A stretch of DNA of 64,000 nucleotides from Aquimonas sp. (lineage in GTDB: Bacteria; Pseudomonadota; Gammaproteobacteria; Xanthomonadales; Xanthomonadaceae): positions 21,879 through 85,878 of the forward strand of contig JAKOMQ010000017.1 in assembly GCA_022241605.1 (NCBI GenBank). The letters run 5' to 3'. Below the pieces are notes generated by a model. The model made no database searches, was not told the DNA's origin, and saw only the letters and a list, made by a program, of their open reading frames with translations. How positions within the stretch are numbered: position 1 is the stretch's first letter; every line of letters begins with the position of its first letter. Below are positions 38,055 through 46,187 of this stretch, in pieces. A program made the position numbers and the translations under genes.

Positions 38055-38211
38055 GGGGCTGGCCCTCCTGCGCGCTGCGCCGCATGAACTCGCGGCCCTC
38101 GGGTGTGACGCGGATCGGCGGGAACTCGCGGACAGTGCGCGCGCTGAAATCGCGCTTGACCGATCGAGCCTGCCGGCGGGCGTTGCGCTTGGGCTTGCGG
38201 TGGCGACTCAT
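38047..38211 (-). CDS. Short basic hypothetical protein (54 aa)
   Basis: The 54-residue, Arg/Lys-rich frame (MSRHRKPKRNARRQARS) could bind nucleic acid. ATG overlaps the stop of ORF82 by ATGA and its end overlaps ORF92. It was read directly from the sequence. Confidence 0.5.
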   Translation of the reverse strand: MSRHRKPKRNARRQARSVKRDFSARTVREFPPIRVTPEGREFMRRSAQEGQPHE

Positions 38212-38456
38212 GGGCGCAACTCCGGGGCATCCGGACGCAGCGCCCGCATGGTCGCGATGGTCTCGCCCAGGTCTTCCACGGCACGCTCGGTTAGTTCCAG
38301 GCCCAACTGAATCAGCCCGAAGGTGTTGGAATCTTCATCGAGCTTCAGGCCGAGATTGAGCGCCGCGAACAGCGCATTCATCTGGACGGCGCGCAGGTGC
38401 GCCAGGTCAAGCGCGTTCTCCAGCTTCTGGATCTCGCCGCGATCGAAGGCGATCAT
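38208..38456 (-). CDS. Small hypothetical protein (82 aa)
   Basis: The 82-residue helical frame starts MIAFDRGEIQKLENAL and includes NTFGLIQLGLELTERAV. Overlaps of 4 bp with both neighbours. No family recognised. Confidence 0.55.
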   Translation of the reverse strand: MIAFDRGEIQKLENALDLAHLRAVQMNALFAALNLGLKLDEDSNTFGLIQLGLELTERAVEDLGETIATMRALRPDAPELRP

Positions 38457-38722
38457 GGCTGCACCTCTGCCCGCAGGGCCGCCAGCTCGATCTCCGCAAG
38501 CTCCACCAGCCCGTAACAGCCGCCGGTGATGTGAGCAAGAGCCGTCTCGCCGGCCGCTTCCAGCTTCTGGACTTGCTCTGCGAGTTGGCGCATCGCGTCT
38601 CGCAAGATGGGCGCGGCAGCAGTGACAGCGGCTTGGATTTGCTGCTGGCTTTGCGGATTCAATCGGGCTCGCTTCCGGATCGGACGATTCCATCCATCGG
38701 CTACACCCTGAATTCTGATCAA
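38453..38722 (-). CDS. Small hypothetical protein (89 aa, TTG start)
   Basis: A helical frame (MIRIQGVADGWNRPIRKRA, then RDAMRQLAEQVQKLE). The TTG start is proposed because it overlaps the stop of ORF55 as TTGA, matching the pattern of the chain. An internal methionine would shorten it. No family recognised. Confidence 0.45.
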   Translation of the reverse strand: MIRIQGVADGWNRPIRKRARLNPQSQQQIQAAVTAAAPILRDAMRQLAEQVQKLEAAGETALAHITGGCYGLVELAEIELAALRAEVQP

Positions 38723-38886
38723 GGCGAGATGGGCATTCTCAAAAAAAATGCCGCCAGCTCTTGCCGGTCATCCTCGGAAAGCCTCGAAACGACGTGCTCG
38801 TGCAGTCGAAGAGCATCCTCTTGAAGTGAGTGGAACTGAAGGCCGATCGCTCCCAGTTTTTCTTTGTTGGCGATGGGCGCGCTCAT
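38719..38886 (-). CDS. Short hypothetical protein (55 aa)
   Basis: The frame starts MSAPIANKEKLGAIG and ends RMPISP. Both ends overlap neighbours by 4 bp. Amphipathic helix-like LHEHVVSRLSEDDRQEL suggests a folded small protein, possibly a regulator; no family recognised. Confidence 0.5.
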   Translation of the reverse strand: MSAPIANKEKLGAIGLQFHSLQEDALRLHEHVVSRLSEDDRQELAAFFLRMPISP

Positions 38887-39368
38887 GCCGTCATCTCCGC
38901 GCCCAGGGCCATGGCCAAGGCGATGGCGCGCAGCTCGGCGGCCAGGCTCTCGGAGTCGTGGATGGCACGGCCTTCCAGGGCATCAGCGGCATGCCGAAGC
39001 AGGAAGGGCCACTGCGAGCGGGGGATGTTGGCGGGAATGGCCGAGGCGGCCGGGGTGCGGGTGTTCATGGCTTGGACTCCGTAGGGTTTGGAGCCCGCCA
39101 CCGCGCTGCTGTCGAAGGTGGCGAGCTGTACGCGGGTAGCAGACCGGCCTACGGACCGGCAGCCCTTGCGGGCTCCCACGCACAGCCCGCCATGAAGCGA
39201 GCGTGACGCGTCACGCCATATCGCAGGCATGAAAAACGCGCCTGTCGTGGACGTGGGGCGCGTTGTGCGCCGTAGGTTCGGGCTGCTATTCCCGGTCGCC
39301 GAATTGGCGGCGACGAAAGGAGCATCGCACCGCACGCGCCCGCACGTCAACGACTGCGCGCGCATCAC
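38883..39368 (-). CDS. Hypothetical protein of the element (161 aa, or 61 aa from a later start)
   Basis: From the GTG at 39368 (GTGA overlap with alpA) the frame runs 161 codons. The last 61, from ATG 39068 (MNTRTPAASA), look most protein-like (FLLRHAADALEG). The N-terminal part is of odd composition, resembling the small Ash/Icd-like proteins that lie beside alpA in P4-like elements, but I cannot confirm this. The stop overlaps ORF55 by 4 bp. Confidence 0.45.
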   Translation of the reverse strand: MMRAQSLTCGRVRCDAPFVAANSATGNSSPNLRRTTRPTSTTGAFFMPAIWRDASRSLHGGLCVGARKGCRSVGRSATRVQLATFDSSAVAGSKPYGVQAMNTRTPAASAIPANIPRSQWPFLLRHAADALEGRAIHDSESLAAELRAIALAMALGAEMTA

Positions 39369-39586
39369 GCGGCCCTCGGCGTGCAGCGGCTGGCGGCGAT
39401 GCGGTCAGCAATCCAGGACTCGACCTCCGATTCGACCCAGCCGGCGCTATTCGGCCCCAGCTGCACGCGGCGCGGGAACTTGCCGGCGCGCTCCATGGCG
39501 TAGATGGCGGTCTTGCGGAAGCCCACCCGGCTTTCGACCTCGGGCAGGCGGATGATGCGGAGCGGACGTGACTGGATAACTTCCAT
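39365..39586 (-). CDS. alpA: AlpA-family transcriptional regulator
   Basis: This 73-residue helix-turn-helix protein has the AlpA pattern: IIRLPEVESRVGFRKTAIYAM, then KFPRRVQLGPNSAGWVESEVESWIADR. AlpA proteins control integrase or operon expression in P4-like elements. It is the first gene of the minus-strand replication operon. A long inverted repeat (39591-39638) sits just before its ATG and includes the ribosome-binding site (GAGGGA), so its own translation may be regulated. Confidence 0.82.
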   Translation of the reverse strand: MEVIQSRPLRIIRLPEVESRVGFRKTAIYAMERAGKFPRRVQLGPNSAGWVESEVESWIADRIAASRCTPRAA

Positions 39587-39590
39587 GGTG

Positions 39591-39638
39591 CTTTCCCTCT
39601 TGGCTCACGGCGCGTTCGTTGCCGTGCGTGAGGGAAAG
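39591..39638 (-). promoter_or_regulatory. RNA hairpin sequestering the alpA ribosome-binding site
   Basis: On the minus strand CTTTCCCTC pairs with GAGGGAAAG and GCACGGC with GCCGTG, forming a roughly 48-nt imperfect stem-loop ending 4 nt before the alpA ATG. The downstream arm is the Shine-Dalgarno itself. Confidence 0.5.
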
Positions 39639-39695
39639 GCTAGAACTGGGGACGGAACCTGCCGCGTGTTCCGCTTTATGCAGACGTCGGCAAGG

Positions 39696-40322
39696 CTATC
39701 GGCCGTGCCAACCCACGGCTTTCAGGACGCGTCGCGCCCTCTCGACCGAAACAGCGAAGCTAGCTGCCAAACGCTTCGCTGCAAGCGACCTGTCCACCCC
39801 TTGCGCCCGCAGTTTTTTGGCGAACTCGCGCTGCGCTTGTCCGTCTCCGGTCGCGGCCCGCTGCTGCTTGCGACGCACGGCATCCTTGCCCACTCGATCA
39901 ACCACAAACGCAAGCCAGAAGAGCCTAGCGACCTCATCTTTCAGGCGAGCGCATGCGAACAGCTGGGCGGCCTCCGGGGAGCCTTCGGGCAGCACGCCAC
40001 GGCCAGACCAGTCAACCGCGGACGAATAGTCCAAGAGCGCCCGCAGCATCAGCAGGGCGCGTCGCCTTGAGTCATCTGGAAGCTCGACCGACGCCGGCGA
40101 ACTCCATTCAACGGCGCCCGACCAGGCACCCCCCTCCCAACGAACCGAAACTTCCGCCTCCAGGCCGTGCGGTACCTGCAGCCGCTCGGCGTTGATCTTC
40201 CTCTGCACGATCTCCGACAACTGCAACGGAAGCGCCGCCAACACTCGAGAACTTGGGCCGCACTCCATGAGCCGCTGGAACACGTCGATTTCGTCATCGC
40301 CGAGGCGGATGAAGTCACGCAT
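39696..40322 (-). CDS. Hypothetical protein between integrase and alpA (208 aa)
   Basis: The 208-residue frame starts MRDFIRLGDDEIDVFQRL and ends with a basic, helical C-terminus (FAKKLRAQGVDRSLAAKRLAASFAVSVERARRVLKA) that looks like a DNA-binding helix-turn-helix. ATG 40322 overlaps the integrase stop by 1 bp (TGATG), so they are co-transcribed. It matches no family I know. Excisionase or repressor is possible from position. Confidence 0.6.
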   Translation of the reverse strand: MRDFIRLGDDEIDVFQRLMECGPSSRVLAALPLQLSEIVQRKINAERLQVPHGLEAEVSVRWEGGAWSGAVEWSSPASVELPDDSRRRALLMLRALLDYSSAVDWSGRGVLPEGSPEAAQLFACARLKDEVARLFWLAFVVDRVGKDAVRRKQQRAATGDGQAQREFAKKLRAQGVDRSLAAKRLAASFAVSVERARRVLKAVGWHGR

Positions 40323-41527
40323 CACCCACCCCTCGGACCAGGTGAGACGGAAGCGCGCAGACCCTCCAGGTAGTCCGCCCACCCCTCCATCATCTGCCGC
40401 CGCTCCGGGAGGTGCTGTGTCCGGTTGTAGGCCCTTCCCAACGGGTCGCGGACCTCGTGGGCCAGCTGGTGCTCGATCCAATCGACGCGAAAGCCCAGCA
40501 CCTCATCCAGCAGGGTGCGCGCGGTGGCGCGGAAGCCGTGGGCGCTCTGGCGATCGCGCCACCCGATGCCAGCCAGGGCCGCCGAAAGCGTGTTTTCACT
40601 CATGGCGCGCCCTGCCCCTCGGCTGGCGGGGAACACGTAGCCCTCGGGGCCGGTGACGGCGTGCAGCTCGCGAAGGATGACCACCGCCTGCCGTGCCAGC
40701 GGCACCACATGCGCGCGCCGCATCTTCATGCGCGCGGCGGGGATTGACCAGGTGGCGCCTTCCAGGTCGAACTCGCCCCAGACCGCCTGCCGCAGCTCGC
40801 CAGGCCGCACGAACAGCAAGGGCGCCAGCCGAAGCGCCGAGCGCACGACGAACGTGCCGCCCGCGGCCTCGATGGCACGCAGCAGCTCCGCCAGCTCGGC
40901 CGGCTCGGTCACTGCGGGATAGCTGGCGACCTTGGGCGGTGTGAGCGCACCCTGCAGGTCGCGCGCTGGATCGCGGGAGGCAAGGCCACAGGCGACGGCG
41001 TACCGGAACACCCGGCCGGCGACACTGCGCGCCCGCTTTGTGGTCTCCAGGATGCCCGCAGACTCGCAGCGCCGGAGCACCGCCAGCAGTTCGGGCGGAT
41101 CGACTTCGCTCACGGGCCGTGGGCCGATGTACGGGTTCAGCTTCTCGCGGAGGATCCACTGGATCTTCGCGCGGGTGCGCTCGCCGATGGGCTGGCGCTG
41201 CAGCCAAGCCTCGGCGACCTTAGCGAACGTCTGGTCCGCAGCCTCCAGGGAGCGCGCCTTGGCCTGTTTCTTGGCCTGCCCCGGGTCGATGCCCTCGCGC
41301 AGCTGCCTGCGCGCCTCCTCGCGCAGCTCGCGCGCCCGGATCAACGTCACCTCGGGATAGGTCCCGAACGCCAGGCGCCGCTCTTTGTTCAGGAACCGAT
41401 ACTTCAGGCGCCAGTACTTGCCGCCACTGGGCGAGACCTCCAAGTACAGCCCAAGCCCGTCGAACAGGCGGCGCGGCTTCTCGGCGGGGGCAGCTTTTCG
41501 GCATGCCAGGTCGGACAGCTTGGACAT
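40322..41527 (-). CDS. int: P4-type tyrosine integrase
   Basis: The 401-residue recombinase begins with a DUF4102-type arm-binding domain (about 1-90), followed by a core-binding region and a catalytic domain: Arg in RPGELRQAVW (about 240), HGFRATART (about 329), LAHEVRD with His and Tyr in RAYNRTQHLP (about 366). It would cut and rejoin DNA at the 3' end of tRNA-Leu(UAA), 220 bp away. Start ATG 41527 (MSKLSDLAC) is the normal start of this family, whereas the longer frame begins in the att flank. It points away from the tRNA like other P4 integrases. Confidence 0.92.
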   Translation of the reverse strand: MSKLSDLACRKAAPAEKPRRLFDGLGLYLEVSPSGGKYWRLKYRFLNKERRLAFGTYPEVTLIRARELREEARRQLREGIDPGQAKKQAKARSLEAADQTFAKVAEAWLQRQPIGERTRAKIQWILREKLNPYIGPRPVSEVDPPELLAVLRRCESAGILETTKRARSVAGRVFRYAVACGLASRDPARDLQGALTPPKVASYPAVTEPAELAELLRAIEAAGGTFVVRSALRLAPLLFVRPGELRQAVWGEFDLEGATWSIPAARMKMRRAHVVPLARQAVVILRELHAVTGPEGYVFPASRGAGRAMSENTLSAALAGIGWRDRQSAHGFRATARTLLDEVLGFRVDWIEHQLAHEVRDPLGRAYNRTQHLPERRQMMEGWADYLEGLRASVSPGPRGG

Positions 41528-41536
41528 GGGCACCTC

Positions 41537-41660
41537 GTGGGGGCATCTGGCGGCCAATTCCGGCCCACTGGGGGCAAGTATGCCCTACAGGTGCCCCCAA
41601 GGGGCGCGGATTGGTCCGCGTGCGAGCCCTTCCGCCCCCTTCCGCAACATGCCCCCGAAA
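41537..41660. promoter_or_regulatory. Candidate integrase arm sites, right end
   Basis: Motifs GTGGGGGCAT, CTGGGGGCAAG (complements of the TGCCCCCA type), GGTGCCCCCAAGG and ACATGCCCCCGAAA occur here between int and the tRNA. Together with the left-end sites they form at least six copies at the two ends. Confidence 0.45.
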
Positions 41661-41748
41661 TCGACCCTATAGCGCGCTAAAGGCCTTGCTTTCCGCGCTC
41701 TCCCGCACGCCTGCGAACACCTGCGGAAACATTCTGCGGAATATCGAC

Positions 41749-41766
41749 TTGTGCCCGGAGCGGGAC
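41749..41766. repeat. attR-like direct repeat (18 bp)
   Basis: TTGTGCCCGGAGCGGGAC is identical to 32690-32707. It is the 3' end of tRNA-Leu(UAA), kept intact by the integration. Confidence 0.9.
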
Positions 41767-41835
41767 TCGAACCCGCACACCCTTGCAGGTAGCGGATTTT
41801 AAGTCCGCTGCGTCTACCGGTTTCGCCATCCGGGC
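41752..41835 (-). tRNA. tRNA-Leu (anticodon UAA)
   Basis: On the minus strand the acceptor arms GCCCGGA and TCCGGGC pair; the anticodon arm GCGGA-CTTAAAA-TCCGC carries anticodon UAA; a long variable arm and the GGTTCGAGTCC T-loop follow, as in tRNA-Leu. The discriminator is A, and CCA is not encoded. The gene is the insertion site of the adjacent integrated element. Confidence 0.95.
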
Positions 41836-41980
41836 GGCATTGAGGAGTTTAGCGGGGCCAGCGTGGCTCTTGTGAGCTTTTGGACATATCAGGCGCACGA
41901 ATCCGGCCAGCCGAACGCGTCCCGCCGCAGCCGATTGCGCACAAGCTCCACGGCATCCCAGCTGACTCGCAGGCAAACCG

Positions 41981-42880
41981 ATGCCGCTCGACCATCTCGA
42001 TCGCCTTGAGGCCGAGGCCATCCACATCTTCCGCGAGGTCGCCGCGCAAGCGCAGCGACCGGTGCTGCTCTACAGCATCGGCAAGGACAGCGCGGCACTG
42101 CTGCATCTGGCGCTGAAGGCTTTTGCCCCGGGGCGCCTGCCGTTCCCGCTGCTGCACATCGACACCCGCTGGAAGTTCCGCGAGATGATCACGCACCGCG
42201 ATGCGCTGGCCGCGCGGCTCGGGCTTGACCTGCGCGTGCACACCAACCCCGAAGGTTTGGCCGCGGGCATCAACCCGATCACCCACGGCAGCGCCCTGCA
42301 TACCGACGTCATGAAGACCCAGGCGCTGCGGCAGGCCCTGGATGCCGGCAAGTTCGATGCTGCCTTCGGCGGCGCGCGGCGCGACGAGGAAGCCTCGCGC
42401 GCAAAGGAGCGAATCCTCAGCCATCGCAGCGCCGGCCATCGCTGGGAGCCCAAGCGCCAGCGCCCCGAACTCTGGCGGCAGTACAACCTGCAGCACGCTC
42501 CGGGCGAGAGCTTCCGGGTGTTCCCGCTGTCCAACTGGACCGAGTTCGACGTATGGCAGTACATCGCCCGCGAGGGCATCGAAGTGGTGCCTCTGTACTT
42601 CGCGCAGCCGCGGCCGGTGGTGCAGCGCTCGGGCCAGTGGATCATGGTCGATGACGAGCGGCTGCCCCTGCAGCCGGGCGAGCGGCCCGAGCAGCGCTGG
42701 GTGCGCTTCCGCACGCTGGGCTGCTACCCGCTGACCGGCGCGGTGGAGAGCCGAGCCGAGAATCTTGCCGAGGTGCTGTCCGAGATGCGCACCTCGCGTC
42801 GCTCAGAACGTCAGGGCCGCCTGATCGACAGCGACGGCGCGGCCTCGATGGAGCGCAAAAAGCAGGAGGGCTACTTCTGA
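41981..42880 (+). CDS. cysD: Sulfate adenylyltransferase subunit 2
   Basis: The 299-residue PP-loop ATPase forms APS with CysN. Key motifs: [66 protein letters not shown]. It is in one operon with cysNC; TGA and ATG overlap by one base. The two genes activate sulfate for assimilation. No sulfite or PAPS reductase genes are nearby. Confidence 0.97.
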   Translation: MPLDHLDRLEAEAIHIFREVAAQAQRPVLLYSIGKDSAALLHLALKAFAPGRLPFPLLHIDTRWKFREMITHRDALAARLGLDLRVHTNPEGLAAGINPITHGSALHTDVMKTQALRQALDAGKFDAAFGGARRDEEASRAKERILSHRSAGHRWEPKRQRPELWRQYNLQHAPGESFRVFPLSNWTEFDVWQYIAREGIEVVPLYFAQPRPVVQRSGQWIMVDDERLPLQPGERPEQRWVRFRTLGCYPLTGAVESRAENLAEVLSEMRTSRRSERQGRLIDSDGAASMERKKQEGYF

Positions 42881-44793
42881 TGAGCGCCGACGTCATTGAG
42901 CTGCACCCCGCCGCGGCGCGCCCGCAGACAGCCATCGAGCGCGACAGCCGGCCTCTGCTGAGGCTGCTGACCTGCGGCAGCGTGGACGACGGCAAGAGCA
43001 CCCTGATCGGCCGCCTGCTGCACGACACCGGCAGCTTGACCGAGGACCAGCTGGCCGCCCTACCCGCGCTGTCGGCGCGCCACGGCACGCGTGGCGACGA
43101 GCTCGACTATGCCCTGCTGCTGGACGGACTGTCGGCCGAGCGCGAGCAGGGCATCACCATCGACGTGGCCTACCGCTACTTCGGCACCGCGGCACGCGCC
43201 TTCATCGTGGCCGACTCGCCGGGCCATGCGGAATACACCCGCAACATGGTCACCGCCGCCACGCACTGCGAGCTGGCGGTGCTGCTGGTTGACGCACGCG
43301 CCGGATTGAGCCAGCAGACCTGCCGCCACGCCTGCATCGCAGCATTGCTGGGGATTCGTCAGCTGGTGCTGGCGGTGAACAAGATGGACCGGGTCGGCTT
43401 CGAGCACGCGGTATTCGCGCGCATCCAGCGCCAGTTCGAGGGCTTCGCTGCCTCGCTGGGCTTCAGCGATGTCCAGGCCATTCCTCTGTGCGCCATCGAC
43501 GGCGACAACTTGGTGCAGGCCAGCGTGCGGATGCCCTGGTACCGCGGCCCGACCCTGCTGCAGCATCTCGAATCGGTGCCCACCGGAGCACCGACCGAGC
43601 GCGCGGCAGTGCTGCCGGTAGGCTGGGTCTGCCGACCGGATGCGGAGTTCCGCGGCCACGCTGGCCTGCTGCAGGGCGGCGCGCTGGAACGAGGCCAGGA
43701 CGTCACCGTGCTGCCCTCCGGCCAGCGATCGCGCGTGCGCGGGCTGTGGTTGGGCGAGCGCAGCCTGCAGCGCGCCGAGGCAGGGCAGTCCGTGCTGGTG
43801 CAACTGGAGGATGAGATCGACGCCAGCCGCGGAGATGTACTGGTCGCCGAGGGCGCCGGCGTGGAATGCAGCGACCAGTTCGAGGCCGACATCGTCTGGC
43901 TGTCCGAGCAGCCGATGCTGCCCGGCCGCCCCTACCGCATCCAATTGGGCAGCGCGCATGCGCAGGCCACCCTGGCCCAGCCCAAATTCCGTCTCAACGT
44001 GGAAACGCTGGAAAGGCTGGCTGCGCGCACCCTGCAGGTCAACGAGATCGGCCGGGCCAACCTTGCGCTCGACCGAGCCCTGCCCTTCGCCCCTTACACC
44101 GAGTTGCCCGAGCTCGGCGGCGGCATCCTGATCGACCCGCTCACCCAGCAGACCGTTGGCGCCGTGATGCTGCGCCATGCGCTGCGCCGCGCCGGCAACC
44201 TGCACTGGCAGGCGCTGGATATCGACCGCGCAGCGCGGGCCCTGCAAAAGGGCCAGCGGCCCGCGGTACTGTGGCTGACGGGCCTGTCCGGCGCCGGCAA
44301 GTCGACTCTGGCCAATGCCATCGAAAGGCGCCTGCATGCGCTGGGCCGGCACAGCATGCTGCTCGACGGCGACAACGTACGCCACGGCCTGAATCGCGAT
44401 CTCGGGTTCACCGACGCTGATCGGGTAGAGAACATCCGGCGCGTGGCCGAAGTGGCGAAGTTGATGACAGAGGCTGGCCTGATCTGTCTGATCTCGTTTA
44501 TCTCGCCGTTCCGCAGCGAGCGCGGCTTCGCCCGCGGACTGTTTGGAGCGGGCGAGTTCTTCGAGGTCTTCGTGGACGCCCCACTTAATATCGCCGAGGG
44601 GCGGGACCCCAAGGGCCTGTACGCCAAGGCACGACGAGGTGAGCTCGACAACTTCACCGGTATCAGCAGCCCCTATGAGCCGCCGGAAACACCTGACCTG
44701 CATCTGCGCACCGACCAGACGGATCCGGAGACGCTTGCAGAACAGGTGATCGCCCACCTGCGCGCAGCTGGCGTTCTGCAGCCAGAGGCCTAG
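42880..44793 (+). CDS. cysNC: Bifunctional sulfate adenylyltransferase subunit 1 / adenylylsulfate kinase
   Basis: The 637-residue fusion has an N-terminal CysN GTPase (about 20-440; GSVDDGKSTLIGRLLHDT, DSPGHAEY, NKMD) and a C-terminal CysC APS kinase (about 455-637; LSGAGKSTLANAIERRL, SPFRSERG, GISSPYEPPE). CysN drives APS synthesis by GTP hydrolysis, and CysC phosphorylates APS to PAPS. Length and domain order are normal for the fusion. It starts on the last base of the cysD stop. Confidence 0.96.
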   Translation: MSADVIELHPAAARPQTAIERDSRPLLRLLTCGSVDDGKSTLIGRLLHDTGSLTEDQLAALPALSARHGTRGDELDYALLLDGLSAEREQGITIDVAYRYFGTAARAFIVADSPGHAEYTRNMVTAATHCELAVLLVDARAGLSQQTCRHACIAALLGIRQLVLAVNKMDRVGFEHAVFARIQRQFEGFAASLGFSDVQAIPLCAIDGDNLVQASVRMPWYRGPTLLQHLESVPTGAPTERAAVLPVGWVCRPDAEFRGHAGLLQGGALERGQDVTVLPSGQRSRVRGLWLGERSLQRAEAGQSVLVQLEDEIDASRGDVLVAEGAGVECSDQFEADIVWLSEQPMLPGRPYRIQLGSAHAQATLAQPKFRLNVETLERLAARTLQVNEIGRANLALDRALPFAPYTELPELGGGILIDPLTQQTVGAVMLRHALRRAGNLHWQALDIDRAARALQKGQRPAVLWLTGLSGAGKSTLANAIERRLHALGRHSMLLDGDNVRHGLNRDLGFTDADRVENIRRVAEVAKLMTEAGLICLISFISPFRSERGFARGLFGAGEFFEVFVDAPLNIAEGRDPKGLYAKARRGELDNFTGISSPYEPPETPDLHLRTDQTDPETLAEQVIAHLRAAGVLQPEA

Positions 44794-44990
44794 TGTGTTG
44801 TTCGCACTTGAGCGAACGCATCTGCGGCGTCCTCGGCAAGGCTGTCAGCGTTCCTCACCCTCGCCATGGCGGAGCTATGGCGATCACGAGCAACGCCGAG
44901 CCGCGCCCAGAGACGCCGCCAGACGCTGATCATTGGCCATGCGCAACATAGCGAGGCAGCGCGATCAGCGCAGGCCTGTAGCGCGCGTCA

Positions 44991-45073
44991 GAGCGTGTGA
45001 AAAAACCCAGGTGCTGCCGCCACGGGAGGCCAGCGGCGACCGCAGCAGGCGGATGGTTTTTTCACATGCGCTC
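44991..45073. repeat. REP-like intergenic element, complete copy D
   Basis: The 83-bp element has terminal arms GAGCGTGTGAAAAAACC and GGTTTTTTCACATGCGCTC, nearly exact complements, with the GCAGCAGGCGGATGG segment inside, as in copies A and B. It lies between the convergent cysNC and moeB genes and overlaps the moeB stop codon by 2 bp. Confidence 0.8.
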
Positions 45074-46187
45074 AGTCCGCGCTGCAGGCCTGCACGCTTG
45101 CGGTGTAACCGGGGAATGCCCGCCCTGGCGCACATACGCTGCAGTGGGGGTCTGGCGTTACGCGGCTCTCGTGAAAGCGCATCCCCAGCGCGTCGATGCT
45201 GAGAATGCAGCCATCCAAGACGCGACCGATGCCAAGCAGATACTTGAGGGCTTCATTGGCCTGCAGCAGCCCGACCAGACCTGGCAGCACGCCGAGCACG
45301 CCGGCCTCGGCGCAGTTCGGTGCCTCCAGCGGCGGCTTGGGGAACAAGCAGCGGTAGCAGGGTGACTGCCCTCGCCGTACACCTGCGGCAAATACGCCCA
45401 CCTGTCCACTGAAGCGCTCAACCGCCCCGTAGACCATCGGCAGGCCGAGTTTGACGCAGGCGTCCGAGACCAGATAGCGCGTGGGGAAGTTGTCGCTGCC
45501 ATCGACGACCAGATCAACACCGTCGAACAGACGCTCGACATTGTCCGGCTGCAGCCGGCTGGCGCGGGTGTCCAAGTCGAGAGAGGGATTCAGGGCCAGC
45601 AGGCGTTCGCGCGCGGAGTCGACCTTGTAGTCCCCCACCGAGGCATCGGTGTGGAGCACCTGGCGCTGCAGGTTGCTGCGATCCACGCGGTCGTCGTCGA
45701 TCAATCGCAAATGCCCGACGCCGGCGGCCGCGAGGTAGAGGGCAACCGGTGAACCCAAGCCCCCTGCACCGACCAGCGCAACGCGCGCACGCTGCAGGCG
45801 GCGCTGCCCCTCCAGCCCAACCTGCGGCAAGCGCAGATGGCGGTCGTAGCGCTCCAGGAAGTCAGCAGGCTCCAGCTCGCCCGCCCAAGGCAGTCCGAGG
45901 CTGCGCCAGGCGCCGCAGCCACCGCGCACCGACGCCACCCGCGAGTAGCCCAAATCACGCAGCTGGGCGGCGGCGCGCAGCGAGCGCATGCCGGCAGCGC
46001 AGATCAGCAGCAGCTCGCTGTCGGTTTCGGCAAAACCCCGGATATCGGCGGCAGCTCGCGCCAGCGGTAGCGCAATCGCTCCGGTCGGCAGACCGGCGGC
46101 GCGCTCGCTGTCCTCGCGCACATCCACCAGCAAGGCTCCGGCGTGCTGCCGACGCAGCGCTTCGGTGGGCTCGATCTCGGTGATCAC
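45072..46187 (-). CDS. moeB: MoeB/ThiF-type adenylyltransferase with N-terminal rhodanese domain
   Basis: The 371-residue protein has an N-terminal rhodanese domain (about 1-100) with the active Cys in LICAAGMRS, and a ThiF/MoeB domain (about 115-371) with VALVGAGGLGSPVALYLAAAGVG, LIDDDRVDRSNLQRQ, catalytic Cys in NCAEAGVLG and zinc Cys pairs CYRC and CSVC. It would activate a sulfur-carrier protein (MoaD-like) for molybdopterin synthesis. The usual MoeB has no, or a C-terminal, rhodanese; here it is N-terminal. The GTG at 46187 overlaps the stop of the moeA-like gene (GTGA), which decides the start. Confidence 0.85.
   Translation of the reverse strand: MITEIEPTEALRRQHAGALLVDVREDSERAAGLPTGAIALPLARAAADIRGFAETDSELLLICAAGMRSLRAAAQLRDLGYSRVASVRGGCGAWRSLGLPWAGELEPADFLERYDRHLRLPQVGLEGQRRLQRARVALVGAGGLGSPVALYLAAAGVGHLRLIDDDRVDRSNLQRQVLHTDASVGDYKVDSARERLLALNPSLDLDTRASRLQPDNVERLFDGVDLVVDGSDNFPTRYLVSDACVKLGLPMVYGAVERFSGQVGVFAAGVRRGQSPCYRCLFPKPPLEAPNCAEAGVLGVLPGLVGLLQANEALKYLLGIGRVLDGCILSIDALGMRFHESRVTPDPHCSVCAPGRAFPGYTASVQACSAD

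Larger units (their letters stand above)
32690..41766. mobile_element. Integrated element at tRNA-Leu(UAA), about 9.08 kb, satellite-like
   Basis: A perfect 18-bp direct repeat (TTGTGCCCGGAGCGGGAC) bounds this region; the right copy is the 3' end of the tRNA-Leu gene. Inside are a tyrosine integrase beside the tRNA, an AlpA-like regulator, a primase zinc-finger protein, an AAA+ helicase-like protein and a single HK97-type major capsid gene, plus small genes. Almost all are on the minus strand. No terminase, portal, protease, tail or lysis genes are recognisable. This fits a phage satellite (P4/PICI-like) or a reduced prophage. It was found from sequence alone; activity is unknown. Confidence 0.88.

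Noticed and set aside
42642..44757. Minus-strand frames over cysNC
   Set aside because: Shadows of a gene with two complete enzymatic domains.
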